A stretch of 55,145 nt of DNA, from NCBI RefSeq assembly GCF_000003605.2, contig NW_003137822.1, positions 603,519 through 658,663 on the forward strand. The letters are read 5' to 3'. The position numbers were made by a program, and so were the translations under genes. This DNA is from Saccoglossus kowalevskii. Taxonomy: Eukaryota; Hemichordata; Enteropneusta; Harrimaniidae. Positions within the stretch are counted from its first letter, which is position 1, and every line of letters starts with the position of its first letter. This document shows positions 10,689-25,218 of this stretch, piece after piece. The notes under the pieces are model-generated. The model searched no databases and was not told the origin of the DNA. It saw only the letters and a program-made list of their open reading frames with translations.

Positions 10689-13600
10689 GGTTATCTATAA
10701 ATTTGTATGTATGCAATGACTTGACAGAAGAAAATCACATACTAGTATTCTAAACAAAAATATATTGATGACAACATAATTGCATTCATTGTTCTTAAAG
10801 ACGCGAAAACGACAAATTTGTGGGAAATTGTAAAAAAAAAAGGCAAGACGATGAAAATCATTCGAATCGATATCGCGGGTATACACAGAGAGAACGTGAT
10901 TGCCGTAAACATTACCATAAGAATGTAAGACAGAACGGAGACAGATACGAGGGCAGTACAACTACTCTAAATGGATTTTAAAAATCTATCGATCTGTCGT
11001 TTTTTTTTTATTCTGATATACATTTGTATTTTGTCAATAAAACTAAAACCCATTCATGGATTATGTATTTTGATAGTTTCCTTTGCCCTGTAGATCATGT
11101 CACATTTCCATTTTTTTCCAAGTTTAACTTCAAATGTATACATTTGTCTCACTTTTTTCATTTCAGCTTGTCAGTATTTACAAAAAAACTCGAAACTTTT
11201 AAAATTATAAAATGCGCATTGACATTATTTTTGATGCGTTAAATAACACATGTCAGATATAATAATATTTTTTGAAGTTCTAATAACGTTAGCTTACTTA
11301 TGATAAAGATGAAAATAAATATTGCCGGTCATTAAAAGTATGTGGCTCCATCGAGGCTACATGGGCTGCACAACACACTTAGTTTAGCATTTAATTCACT
11401 GATAAAGTTGGCAAGATTCCCAACAGACTGGTTGCCACTAATTGAATGTATTTCTCTTTTAAGGTTCTACGGTTGCTGATATTCGGTATTTGTACTGAAA
11501 TGTGACAGTACTTTTATAAGCATCTTATTCTGTCACCCGGGCCGTGTATGAGTTGGTGTGACAATCGACACAAGCTTCGAAAGAAGAATAATTTAAATAT
11601 ACAATTATTACAGTATGTGTTACATATTTTGTCAAAATGTATTATTTATTTAATCACAAATTAACTAAATGCAAATTCAATGTAACGGTATTCCCGCCGC
11701 TCTGTATTGAAATAGTGAACACAAATAGAATTATTCCGTGAACAGGCTTCGATGGAACTTGGTTGAAGCAAAGTACTACTCATTATATTACAAATGCACG
11801 TTGGTGCCCTGCTTTCTGACTATATATCGACTTCGTATTTCAGGACGTGTTTGTAATTCGATCAACGGCAAGTGTATCAAGACTTAGACAGAAAAAAATA
11901 TCTTCACCCACAATTCGTTTTTTTTATTCTAAAATAATCACTCAGAACGCCATGAGTCTGTGCATTGTGGAATTGATTAAAATGAAATTTGAGGGGTGGG
12001 ATGAGATTTTCAGGGATTAGTTCCTGTCCTTCACACTGTAACGAATTCAATTTGTGAAGAGAGCTGTATTGTAATGCGTAGTTTTTAATTGTTAGCACGC
12101 AGTGCCTCAGAATGGAAACGAGGAAATCTTTTGACCGAGTGGAAGAGTGTGCTCAGGTGCGTTGTTAGGAAGTCTTCACAAAATATTATGATAAGCCGCG
12201 ACGGATTGGCATGAGTTGGTTGAATTTCCACAAAAAAAGCTTTACAGGTTGAATTAAGAGAGCGAAATAAATAAGAGATACACGAAGGAGGTACGGTCAC
12301 GGCCATCTTTTGCGTGATTAAAACATACACGTACAGTGCGGGATTAAAATATATCCAGTCGACCATGTTTGATTTCATACTGGCGTTTTAATAATCAACG
12401 CTTATGGAAGAATAACTGTGTGAATGTGTGAAAATTACCAGGCATGGATTTGTTACACTTATAAAACACGCATCTTCGCAGAGATAAAAAAAAAAAAGAT
12501 GTCTGTGCATTACGTGATGCGTCATGTCGACTTCATTTCATTAATGTAACGATCAGTAATAACACTAAAGCTGTGACGCGGCAGTGATGTCATTGTTGGG
12601 ATAGTAATTAAAATATTTCACTCTGCAGAAATGATTAGTGATTTATTGTATATAGAGAGGGGCAATTACCGCTGTTTTGGTGTACATCATGATCATAAAA
12701 AAACTTATTAATTATCTGACCGTGACCGATTTTATTAGTTCACCAACCTGCTGTGAAATCTGATTAATTTATCACAGATTTTGGTTTCTGTGGCGACTGG
12801 ACATTTTAGTATAATATTTCCTGCCTCCATCTTGCGCAAAATTCTCATGTTTCTCGGTAACATAGAATAGAATATAAAGTTACTTTTAGCCATTGCATGT
12901 CAATAAATATACTTTTACGCGCCGGTATCTCCAACATTACCAATTTTCAGTATAGTTTGTACTATTAGCTGTTTGCCGTGTAGACTCCCATGAGACCGTA
13001 TAAGCACGCTCCGCAGTCCCCGTACGATGTGCCCAGTCCATTGTGTGGGTTGGCGAGTGACGGTGGAAGGCGTGTCCAATCTCGTCCTGTTCTCCGAGTT
13101 TTCAATGGTCACAGTTCGACAACTGTTACTCAGAAATAATTTTCTCAACACTGGGTCTAATTTAATTTGGAGCAAGAGAGGGTGTATTGAATACCTCTGT
13201 GTATATATATAAGGCAAATAATTATTGCTATACGCATTGAACCAATTAGGTGTTTGTTAGAGCTACTCTTACTCGGTCTTACTATTGAACGCCAAGCATT
13301 GTACAGGGCGCCACATGAGCACCACTTACAGCGAGTGACACAACATTCAAGTCAGGTAACACTAAATTCATTGCTTTTCTCACTTCTATTTCAAGTAGCG
13401 CTTGATTTGCTCGTTTAAATCGTGTTTTTTGTGAGATGACACAGCTCAGTCTGACTTACAGCCGGGTGGTTATCCACTGCCCACTGATGAAGTTGTCAAA
13501 GATGACAGCTACTGTTTGTCACTCACAGTGCTTTATTTGATGACACTTAATGGACGATTAAATCGCACTTTTATTAGATTTGAAGATGAAAATGAACGCA

Positions 13601-16600
13601 ATTGTCGCCTTGTATCCGCATTTTAATGTGATCACAAGAGTCAAATCAGTCTGTATCGTAAATGGATATGTTTCCCAAGTTTGTTAAAGGGGACAGTGTC
13701 AACATGCATGCCCGATATCACAATTCCTAGGGCGTGTTTACCCACGGTTGTGTGGTTTGTTGGTCAGAGCGCAGTTCGAGTCATAACTTTCAATATTAAC
13801 GGACACATACTTCAATGATTATAATTTAAGTCGCGTCGAAAAATCAACATGTTTCGTATATATAATTATTTAAGAATCGTATTTTTCACTTCTCACTTCA
13901 GTACTTTGCGTACTATCCAGATGCCACTTTCATTGAACATTCTATTAATTATTATGCAATTAAGTTAATTACATGGATCGATAGTAACACACAAGAGTAG
14001 ATTTGTCTGACCGCGAGCGGCTGTCACTATAAGCACAGCCCTGCCGAATTTCGTTTATTCATTCCATAATGATTTCCAATTTAAAAGTGTCGACACTGAA
14101 TATAAGTCTGCTATTATTTGCATCCCCTTTTTCCAATTTCCCACTTTGAAGTCGTATATAAGTGTTTGGGTTTTGTATTGCTAAATTCCCAGTAGCCGTT
14201 TCGCATTTTGTTGCATGTCACCCGGGGTTCCATGTACGTTTCTCGTGAGACTGGAGTTCATAACATGGCTGGTAATGGTTGACATTTATGACTCATGGAT
14301 TACAAATGTGATTTGTGTTATTTGTTGTTACAACAATCTCACATTTATGGAATGATTTTAACGTAAATGACTTTGTTTACCGTCAAGGCACTTTAAATAG
14401 GAAAACATGGCATTGTGTTGTGTGGATAAGAAATAGAAACAGCAACCCTGAGTTCGCAGGTCGACAAGAAACGTGTACGCGCCATTTTGTAATTCTCGGC
14501 GGTGAACATAACCCAACGTTGACGCGATATTTCCCAGTTTAACGAAAAGTTGACAACCAGTGTAGGTTTGTTCGCTTTCATGACGAATATTTTCGCTGTC
14601 ATAGCCAGGTGCTGCAAGGAGTCTTGCTAGGAACATGTATCGAGCCTTCAGGTGTTATTCCAGACTCCGGTTCGTGTTACAAAATGAAACAGTAGAGTAA
14701 CGCCAATGACAACACAAGTGTACTTGAATATAACAGGAATGGTGTACATTTTTCTGACACTACAGATATTCTGCGGGCTGCCTGTAGTTTTTCACTGCAA
14801 TAAAAACCTATTTATTTCTCATTTCCTACCCAGAATAAATTACTCTACAACCAAATATGATGTACGTGCACAGCGCCTTGGGCTGTCGTCCAGAGCCGCC
14901 AATTTATGTATGGTTCTGTCAGTGACTTTTTCCCGCGATGTACTTATGTCACTTACACATGGCTCTGTTTCACAAATTAATGTGTGAGTAAACGTTGCAG
15001 CATGATCGATATTGCCGTTGTGCAGTTCATAGTATTCACTCAAAAGGGGAGGATAATTTAACAGATACATGTAAACAAACAACGCATGTAATACTGAACC
15101 TGTTCTGTTCTCTATATTCGGGTTAACACGCCATTTGTTTTTCATATTTGTCACTGAATGATAATAACGGCAGCACATATTTGCTAACAGTCTGGCAATA
15201 AACACCACTCAATTAAATGCATTTCGATGTGTTAAATAGAATGAAAGTAAAACTATAACTAAAATTCCCAGCTCGGTGCATGCTTTATTGTATACAATAG
15301 TTTACATATTATATGTTCATTAAATCAAATTTAAAATTTGTATACTCGGGGTAACCTAAAATTACATGCCGTACACCTGGTAGAAAAACAGAGAACAATG
15401 TATGGCACAATTATATCACGGCTTCTATATAATTAGTGTGACTGGAAGGACATGAGACATATGCAGTATGTCTGACATCGCTGATGGGGACGTTCCGTCT
15501 ATATGTTGCCTACGGTCTTTTTTTCAGACAACACCCTTCCATATGGCTGCTTATTTGTAGGGACATCAACGAGAGATTGGTCTGCTATAAAACAGGCCCG
15601 TCGCCTGTTTTGAGACCGTCACAACTTCTCGAGTATCCCGCCAAGTTAAGAGCAACACAGCCCCGAGCTAGATAACTCCTGAAAGCCAAATAGAGAGACT
15701 GGCCTTATCAAATTATGTTGGGGGAAATAGTGTTAGTTTATTAAATTCGAGGGTAAGCGCGTGTCGCCGCGTGTAGCCTCTACACCAATCACTTAGCGGA
15801 ACAAAGAATGCCAACTTTGTATCGTAGAGTCTGCTTCCACAACTTTGTGTTGCTTTTTTTCTCAGGACCAAGCTTAGTTTCATGTTTTGCTCTAACAATA
15901 TCACTAAACACTGTGCTTACCATTATTTTAAAATACAAGTTTCCATATAGTGTATTATACGATTACAAACTACTGGAACTAAGCACTCTGTTAGGGTAAT
16001 GTTTCGCAAAACAATTACATAATTAACAATTAATGTAATATTTGTTGGTAAGTTTGTATTTTTAATTTTGTTCTGGTGAAACATCAAAAAGAACGCAGCT
16101 AGTGTCCATTTCTCATAGTGCATATTCGTGAAGTTGAAGAGATGGCAATAACTACGTAGCAAACAGATGCGACCGCCACGTGCCAACCGTCGGTCACATG
16201 TCTTACCACTGCCCGTGTACTAGGATCTCGACGATCATCCATTCACAATTTCCTGATTTGATTTGATTTCTAAACATTCATAAATTGGCATTAATTCTGT
16301 ACATCAAAACAAGACACACACCACCACAAAATACGCTTAAATTCTGATCGCGTTTCATGTAGATACGCGTACGTATACGCACCAAACAGACATCTAGTAT
16401 AATTTCGCAATCTATCTTATTTGGTAAGAGCACTTAATTTGTGTTGTTATAATGGGAAAATGAACAGGATACCAAAGCTAATTGAGCGGCCAAATCAGCA
16501 CAATGCATTTCATGTTCAATCAAGTGATTCAATCACAACTCGTATATCAATGTTAGTCCTAAATATCTATACGCAATTGCTAATTTCATCTTGTGCTAAA

Positions 16601-18514
16601 AAATGACGGAAATCATGTTGAGAAAATGATAAATTACTAGTACAACAAATAGAGAGACAGACGGCACGCGAAGCAGTAAGCCATCTCTGTGTTGTAGACC
16701 TGGGGCCATTGTCAGAAAGAGCTATACGTTCACATCAACGCGTAAATGATTAAACAACTTTGATTTTTCCAATATGTCGTTTTATACTGTCTCTTGGAGT
16801 GACATTTCATAGTATTATTATCATTCACAGCTAATGTTGTCTATAAATATTGAAATTAATGCATTTCCAAGTTTCATTCAAAACGTGGTATTCGATGCAA
16901 CGGAGCTTTGAGGGTTTTCATTGTAGCAGGCTCCCATGTGAGAAGACGATAACAAGGCCAGGTACACAGAATCCCCAAAGTGTAACCCTTTTTTTCTATT
17001 CACGTCTTTCATTGAGTCTGTTATTGCAGAGTAGTCTGGCAGTTGATTTGGAGCAATGAAGGGCCGGTATACAGCTGCTTTTACGTGGTTCTCATTCTTT
17101 AGCGCAGTGAAATTAGATTTTCCAGTTCCTTTTATTGGTGACATAAATAGTAGTATTGTTGGGGTGAATGATGTATGTTCGTTGCTTTGCCCCGTGAGAT
17201 TCACCCAAAGATCCGGTTACTTTTTGTTTATGTGCTTCTTCTTCTCAACTCCTAGTTGCATTATAGTGTGTGTGTTTTTTTCACAAGAACTGATTAAATT
17301 TCACTCATTCTTATTTCGCGTCATTTTGATTTCAGACTACGTCTGATAAACCGGTCCATTACAAACGTCGGTTTCGTGTTTTCCGCTTTGCAAATTGAGA
17401 AATATTCAAGAGTTGTATACAAAATGCATGTACGTCGTATATCCTTAACAAAGGGTAAGGCGACGCTCTAGAATGAGTAACGGGAACAAACAAAAGTGCG
17501 CGCATTTCGCTATAATTGAAAAATTACGTGCAATATACACTGTAAGCGATGAAAAATAAATTGAATTCCCATGTGCACTAAGAGCAAAGGGCTCGATGAT
17601 AATGTAGCACTGTTACGGAGATCGTTCAATGCAAACTTTATATCAATACTATAAATAATGGAGCGATCTATTGTAAAAAATAATTGCATTTGTTATGACC
17701 CATATGGAGATATATAATTTGTCGGGTTTACCCGTAGCGTTGTGTTCCATCTACACCAAGACGTGTTGTGGCACGGGGGAAAAAACCTTTAGTCCTGGGT
17801 TATTAGTCAGGAGATAACATTACATGCATTTCATCATAGAAGTTCTTGTAAGATGCGCGCTATGCCCAAAGGTAGCGATGACAGCTCCCTTCTAAACCGG
17901 ATTTATTGGGTCAACAGGGACCTTTCAGGTACATGAATCAGTTGCCATGTTTGGTATAAAGAGATTTATTGAGCTAATAATATAGAAAAAACTACATAAG
18001 CCTAGTTAAGCACTCTTTAATAGGCCAACTCTTACTTTGTAACGCCATACGATGGAGATTTGATTATCATATAATCGTATGGGAGCATAGAGCAACATAT
18101 AGTCTACTTACTTAAGTGTTGACTGGCTAAATAGTATATAAGTCTGTATTGTTATAATGTGAGCCCAATCAATAAACGACGTTTCGTAATCTTATAACTA
18201 GCATCAGTTCCTTTACTATACGTTTATATATTATTTTGTGTATTGTTATTGGTGATGAAAAAGGCGAGGTAAAGTTTGTTGGTTTGGCTTTTGGTTTCTT
18301 TTTTTTTGTGTAAACAAATCTGCTTTGATGGCATTTACTTAATGTAATATACAAAGCATGTTCTTCAACCTTCAACAACTTAAATGGGGCGATAGCGTGA
18401 TACAATTCTGGATTCTATATGCATAAATCATAACGCAAATACAGCCGGAAGGAAAAATTCTCATTTCCTACGCATATGAAAAATTCATATATCTCTTAAA
18501 TGAAATAAAATGTA
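10689..18514. other. gene-free upstream DNA
   Basis: No coding sequence, RNA gene or mobile element was recognised. It contains a perfect POU octamer at 11669-11676, another in reverse at 14116-14123, and a dense homeodomain/POU block at 13943-13972 (listed separately). Base composition is AT-rich, with CpG at ordinary levels. Confidence 0.5.
13943..13972. promoter_or_regulatory. dense homeodomain / POU-like site block
   Basis: Within 30 nt there are ATTAATTATTA, a TATGCAAT (POU half-octamer type) and TTAATTA. Three or more overlapping homeodomain cores flank a POU-like core, an architecture typical of developmental enhancers. It could arise by chance in AT-rich DNA. Confidence 0.25.
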
Positions 18515-18544
18515 GCAAGCAAGTAAGTAAGTAAGCAAGTAAGT
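18515..18544. repeat. GYAA tetranucleotide microsatellite
   Basis: About 7.5 units of GTAA/GCAA alternate over 30 nt with no other interruptions. Confidence 0.9.
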
Positions 18545-21500
18545 GTATAGGGCATGGGGAAAAAATCAACACAATACAACAAAGTTTAACGTTAACGGCG
18601 CGATTTTAAGAGATAATATGGATCGTTGTTTATATTTATTTGTGTGTTTAATTGCTGCTGAAAAGATGGCAAATCCAAATAGATGTGTGTGTTGTTTTTC
18701 TATGCACTCATTTTTGTCATTTTATTTTATTTTATAGACTAAATAATGTCAAACTTTTGGTAGTAAATTAGGAAAATGATTAAAAAACATATCTTCCTAT
18801 TATGTTATATAATGGTTCGTTTGTTGATCGAATAACTGTTTATCCCTTCAAATGTAATATAATTTGTAGGTTCCATCTATAAAATACAAAGGTCATCGAT
18901 GTTCCTTCAATAGTTGAAATGTTACACTTTTCACATCAATGATAACAACACGGCATATGCCGCCTTATTGATTTGTTTTTTTCACTCCGGTTTCCTCTTT
19001 CAGACTCGTCAAAAAACATGTTCAATATAATATACAATAAACAGGAGGTGGAATTTCAATGACACACCTTATAGTCAAAGACTAGGAAGTGATTTCAATT
19101 TCTTGAAACGGACAAAATTGAGCATAGAAATCGGTGCATTAGTATGGAATAGACAACAGGTCCCTGTATAGCCGCACATTAATTTCATTGTGCGCTTCAA
19201 ATTAATCCCAGTTTCATATTTCAACGGGTATAAATATTATATTTCCTACATTGACGACGAGCAAACCCTTTTACCTCGCCAATACAGATATACTCGAGGG
19301 TGTTGCAATCACGTAAAATATTCATCGGTTATAATATAGTTCTACTCTTTCCATATGCTACGACCATTTTGTACAGTATCGTCTTTCATTGTCGTTTACA
19401 ACGGTGGCCATTAAAGCTAACGTAAATGGTGTAAAGTACCAATTAGTGCGTTATCCGTGATGTCCGCTAAATTGTTAAAATCAATATTATTATGCTGTCC
19501 ACCAATAAACACACTTGAACAAAACACCACATTTATATTGGCGCGGGTACAATTTTAATTCCAATTACATACATTATATGCCACATCACATCTAACAATT
19601 CTGGCTGGATTTTGATATCATTCCAGCTGCAATTAATTGCAATTGGTTACAAATATTATGTATATGAGCGAGTGAATCTGACTTGTGGAAGTCCACAGTC
19701 AATAGTCATGTTTACCAAAGCGTTCAAATACGTGATAAACATCTATTTATTTTAGTATGTGATTTGCAAGTATACACTTAATTTTAATTTTTCAATGCAT
19801 TAAAATGCATTACTAAGCAAAATGAAATATTAAACAACATTGAAGATGGGAGCGCTGCTTGGTTGTGGACGAGCCTTGACCACACAACTTAGATCCTTTG
19901 CACATCGTTTGCACAGCTAGGCTTTACAGTGACTTCGTCATTTAGTCCCCGCTTAAGGTTATAGGGAGAAAGGAAGCGCATGGCTTATTTACCGAATTCA
20001 GGAATTCCTTTTAGAAAATACTATTAGACCGCTGGAAAGTCTACACAGTCCGTACACAAAGTTCACAATGCAGTCTTCGCTCGATGTACACAAACTTCGT
20101 AATTGAGTTCCTGGCTTCAACAAAAGACGCTGCAAAAAGCGTATGTATTGCTGTCAGCCAATGTTTGTTCGCGTTTTCATCGGCTTCTCGTTAGCATGTA
20201 TAGAGCATTGTTGGGCGTAGTTTTATTGCAAAACGCGTGTTATTGATCCCTGCAACTACACAATATATTGGAAGGTCAAAATAAGTAGTGAGTTGAAAAT
20301 GTATCTCTGCATCTGTCTCTCATTTACATTCCACTCTGGTAACTCGTCTGTTTAGTTATACGCTATCTGAACACTCATCGTAATTTACAATCGTTATATA
20401 CAGTAGCTATGATGAATTTGAACGACTATCGAGGATCATTCAATTGTTATCCCCCTATTTGGCCACCCCTATTCGATTAATTTATCTCCTTCTCTATGGT
20501 ATCTCTATTTGTCCGATAAAGAACAATAATTTCTAGAATCTTTTTAGGCGATTGCTGGCACTTCAATAATAAATGCTATACATGTTTGTAACAATTGAAG
20601 CCTCCCCACGTCTACAATTAATGGATTCATCATTTTGGTTTGATATTTGAAAAGCTTTGATCCAATTTAAAGGGTGTGTTTTCTTTGTGACCATCGAATA
20701 GTGTTATACAAACCAGGATAGCTTGGGACAAAAGTCGGAATCTTGGTGTGGGAAATGATGCGTAGCCTCGCTCTGGAATGTCGGTTATTCTCCCAGTCAC
20801 CACATCGATATATCGATAATGGCGGGCTGTATACATTTTAGGGCTGACTTTAAATGTCAGCATCCCATAACGAGAGTCAGAAAGCATAACGGTAATTAAA
20901 AGATATACCTACAAATTTGACAGCTATGAGACGAACTTACAGATTTGTGTGTTGTGACAACACGTTAGCGCTGCATTACAAAGACCTGCGGAAACCCCCA
21001 AACATAGAGTTAAAATAGTGAAAACACTTAACAGACTTTCCGTTCTCTGAGGTGAACAAAAGACAGAACGAAATCGCAGAGCTTTAACAACTTTTAAGGC
21101 CGAAACCCGATATTAAAATTGGTAATGATAAGTAGGCATCTGTACTAGATGGCGATGATAAGCTTGCAAACCGCGAACCTTTTTCTACACTGAATCAGCT
21201 CGGAATTCGCAAACTGACAAGAGTAAGTTGGCCAGGCAGTCATCTCACATATCAACGGACGGATTGTGGCACCGACCATGAGAGTCTAAATCCCGGAGAA
21301 TGTTAAGTTTCACCCGTAAATAATCAATTTAACGCATTAAACCATAGAACAGAGCAAAACACGACTCAATGCCGCGTTTTATTCTCGCAATGGATTGAGC
21401 TAGACAGCACACGGATCAATACACAGGGTACTCAGTTAATCGAAGTCTTGTTTTAACTGTTCCTTCCGTATACGTCGTTGATGCCTGGTGTCTTTTCCAC

Positions 21501-24500
21501 GTCAATGCATCGAAATTCCACCCAAATAGGTTTCCCCCGCACCGCCGGTCGCTAGTTAGTAAGCAGTTTTCTCGGTAATAAACAAATTAGTACTTTCTTA
21601 TCATTACATTGTTAGTTTTTAACAGTGTACACAGGGGTAATATTAAAACCACTGAGCTATGTCGCCTATACAACCAGCGGTATGCAAACTCGTCTAGCGA
21701 GCACCAGCAGTACGTGAGCTCTGTATGGAAGTCCTACATCGCTGGTTTTTTTGTTTGCGTCCACTGACTGACTGAAGAAGAAAAAAGACTAGTTATCCGG
21801 GCAATGATTTGAATGGTAACACATGGTATAATGCACGTGATCAGTGGCGACAAATAACGCAATGCCGATTGTTTGCCGCATCTTTTAGTGTCCTACGCAA
21901 ACTTATATACATTAATTAATGACAAGGGAAGACTACTTATGAAGCCCAACCTCTCTAATAAAACCTTGTAGGCATACACAAAACTAATGCACACGCTGAA
22001 AAGCTATGTGGATTATCAACTCTTTATTTTCAAATTAAGCCTATTACATGTACACTGTGTGCAGAATGGTCGAGCTTCCTGACAACTCTGACCTAACCCA
22101 CTACTCGGTTTCGATAAATTTCAATTGCCAACATATTCCCATGATAAATGCAACTTTGCATCACAGGTCGGTGAATTGGGGAATTCATCTGTGTACTAGA
22201 AGTTGTCGTGTTTTGCCTGTACATGTAACAGTACGCATAACGCCCCATCGGGATCCAAACTCTGAAGCAGGAGTTTGCCTAGTCAATTTACAAAAAGCTT
22301 TTGCTTTACAAAACAAGTCCATAACAATGGCGGTAGTGTGTACATTTCTGCCGTTTACAGGATATTCGTAGCTTTCTTAGCGAAGCCCTAGCTGTTAGGG
22401 ACCTTGAGCCCTTGTAAAAACATATCTCTTCCAACATGCTCTTTCAGGAAACTATTGAAAATCTCGCGTTACTTTTCGACTTTTCCCCGACTTGATCCCC
22501 TCATTTTCTTTTAAATGTACAACCATCGTGAATATGCATTGGGAAAAAAAGACGGCTGCATTGAGTTGGAAGTTCGTAATAACAAGGTCTTTGTGCCTCA
22601 CTGCAGCTTTATGTTTCAATCCATTCAAACGACCGTAGCTTTGTTTCTCGCTTTATTACATGTATAACACCACCATGTTTGCACATTAGTAAGAGTACTA
22701 GTAGCAGTTCCCCGCGTATTATCCACTGGTCCGAATGTCCAATGGGCGATTACAATAAACAATTATCATCACACCTAAACCCTGAGGAACTTGGAGCGGG
22801 AATTTTAAATAATGACACCGGGAATATTTCCAGTCGACCACGCGGAAAGTTTGTGAAGTATCACTATCTAAATCATGGGTCAGCTCACTTAGACAGGTCA
22901 TTCAAGTGCCTTCCAAATCACCCTTGGTAGATATAGCATTTGGTTACCGGCATTTCCCCCCAGCAAGTAAGCGCATAAGAGTAAATGTGGTTACATGCAC
23001 TGAGTATTAAAATGTAAAGACATTTGACAGCTAAGAAACCATAATTAGTTTAGTAATTCTCACGTCAGTGACAAGAGTTTGGGGCTATTTTTTTCTGTGG
23101 TATGTCGATATTGTTTAAACCAAGCTGCTACGCTTGTCATATTTTTGAGAAGTCCCACTCCTGCCAATAGAGTGCCTTTTTCTTCTTGTGGCCACTTTAA
23201 CTCTGTTTTCTCTGTCGCTGCGAGGGCAGCACTGTAGAATTGTTTTGCCAATGCCCCTTTTAACTCAACATAGACCCTTACAAAGGCAGTAAGTTTGGTT
23301 ATTCAGTACTGCATCCGTTGAAGCCTTTGACGACTCCTTGCCGCTCTCTTTATTTTCTTTCATGCTGTGCTATAGGCACGTTACTTGTCGTTTTCTACTG
23401 GTTTTGTTCTTCAAATTGTCCAGGGGAGTTTTTTGGCCTATCACATGACACAAAACACATAGGCATATAAACACCAAGTCTTTGGCGAGGTTACTTCTAC
23501 TGTTTAATTATTAATGAGGAGCTAATGGGTTTGAACTAATACTTAACTAGATTACTAACGGGGGACTTCTTCCAGTCTGTGTAACGGGGAGCCTCCGGCA
23601 GTCTGCTAGCAACCTCCATGTATGAAGAATAGTTCGTCTTTTACCTCTCAATAGTTCCGAAAGTTCTAAGGATACTCTCGACTCCTTAAGATATGCAATG
23701 AATCATAAACAAACGGATCCACTCTCCCTTTATTTGTGGAAATGGAATGAGTGAGTTGAATGGATTCCGCTGCTCACCCGCCCTTCCACCGGCATTGCTC
23801 AAGACAACACACATAACTTGCCGGCATCCCTCTGATCATAGCCTTACCATTATTCTGTCTGGGGTGGCGGACGCGACCTCTCGGTGAACACAAGAATAGT
23901 TTAGATTTCGATCACGGTAGAAGTGTAAACACACCGTCCTATTCTCATGTTAATGCGGAAAACGAGTGGAAATCATTTGTCATAATAAAAACCTCATTTG
24001 TGGACTGTGTTGCTGTGAAAGACTACGCTATGCCGTATTAGAACGTGCCTTGCCTGATGACCCATCACTAACCACTTATCACCAAGCCGTGATGCGACAC
24101 TTGAGTACTTTATCAAGCATGGCTTTTAACGACAGTGGTTTATTTCCAGCTTACATCGTTCTCTCACTATCACCATTTAATATCTACTACTACCCCCTCC
24201 ACCCTCCTACTCTATAAATCGTCGCTTTACTCACGCCCACAGCATGTACGCGTGTACAAAATCCAACAGGTAGTTGTTAAGATGTACATAATCTCAATTA
24301 TACAGTATTGACAATACATTACAGAATTAGTCGATGTGACTTATAATCATACTAACAGTAAACACTGCTAACGAGAAGGGGTGGTCGGATTTGTATTTTC
24401 AATGAAGGATTGAAGTCAAAAGGTGAATAATAAAGTATTGCATTGTTCCACGTTCTGTAGCGGTTGAAAACTAAATCTGTGTCCCATTCAACTGGTTGGT

Positions 24501-24664
24501 TAAATCTGCCTGAAAATGTTCACGCCGGTGGCTGATATTTCAATATACGACGAGTAAAAATGTAAACAAATTATGGGAAATCTAGTCCCATAATCAATGC
24601 CTCATGATGAAAGTATACAGATGTCGAGTACAGCGTGCGGATCGATACAATGCTTTTCATTTGT
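18545..24664. other. gene-free upstream DNA
   Basis: Only short frames without recognisable domains occur here. A TAATCCC lies near 19204. No repeat family, RNA gene or clear promoter stands out before the assembly at 24.67 kb. Confidence 0.45.
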
Positions 24665-24790
24665 GATGACGTAGTGGGATAGGGCGCGCTCTGATTGGTC
24701 ACCGCTAGCACCTCTGTTTCATGAGAGGGGCTTACTGTAAATCTAATACTATTATATACGTCGTCCAGTCTGAGAGCGAGCACGAGCGTG
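24665..24790 (+). promoter_or_regulatory. candidate distal promoter (CRE-like, CCAAT, TATA)
   Basis: In order on the + strand: TGACGTAG (CRE half-site, 24667-24674), CTGATTGGTC (consensus NF-Y box, 24691-24700) and a TATATA box at 24753-24758. These imply a transcription start near 24780, with the CCAAT box at roughly -85, a canonical position. The TATA element read on the other strand is also a good match, but then the CCAAT box would lie downstream of the start, so + is favoured. The target gene is unproven. The nearest downstream + strand gene is otx, and a donor at 25219 plus the acceptor at 40498 could connect them. Confidence 0.4.
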
Positions 24791-25218
24791 TGAAGGTGAT
24801 CAATCACAATCAGTTTCGCATTTACACGACGTAAGCTTGCCTTTAACAAGGTTAAGCCTTGTTTTAGCTTCAGCTTACCTTCTCAATTAACCATTCAGCT
24901 GTGTCGTAGCGTTGTAGTGGAGTTTAGTCCGAGTTAGTACTCGGTTAGAGTCTACACGCGGGGTCGGTCTCTACTGCGGGTATATATATATATATATATG
25001 TATATGCTATAATACCGGCAGTTGCACTGTACTCCGTTTTCCATGTATGTTGGCAGACCCTCTGGTCGATTATGTATACTAACTTTGGTCATTTCCTTGT
25101 AATGACAGATTGGAAGTAGTAGCAGTACTCTATTACTTTGGAACGATTGGTACGCAATCACAGCCAGTACAACAGATTACTAACCAGAGACATAGAGCAC
25201 CACACCTGTGAGCAAACG
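24780..25218 (+). other. candidate non-coding first exon with splice donor at 25219
   Basis: Downstream of the candidate distal promoter, the first strong donor with a consensus tail is AAACG|GTGAGT (GT at 25219-25220). A weaker GTAAGC lies at 24831. The exon would hold no Otx-frame coding sequence. Joining 25218 to 40499 would give an intron of about 15.3 kb. A short TA repeat (24981-24999) lies inside. The start site and splicing are inferred from motifs only. Confidence 0.25.
24981..24999. repeat. short TA microsatellite
   Basis: Nineteen nt of alternating TA sit inside the candidate distal first exon. Read as TATA boxes they would be an alternative core promoter, with a start near 25020-25030. 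Confidence 0.85.
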
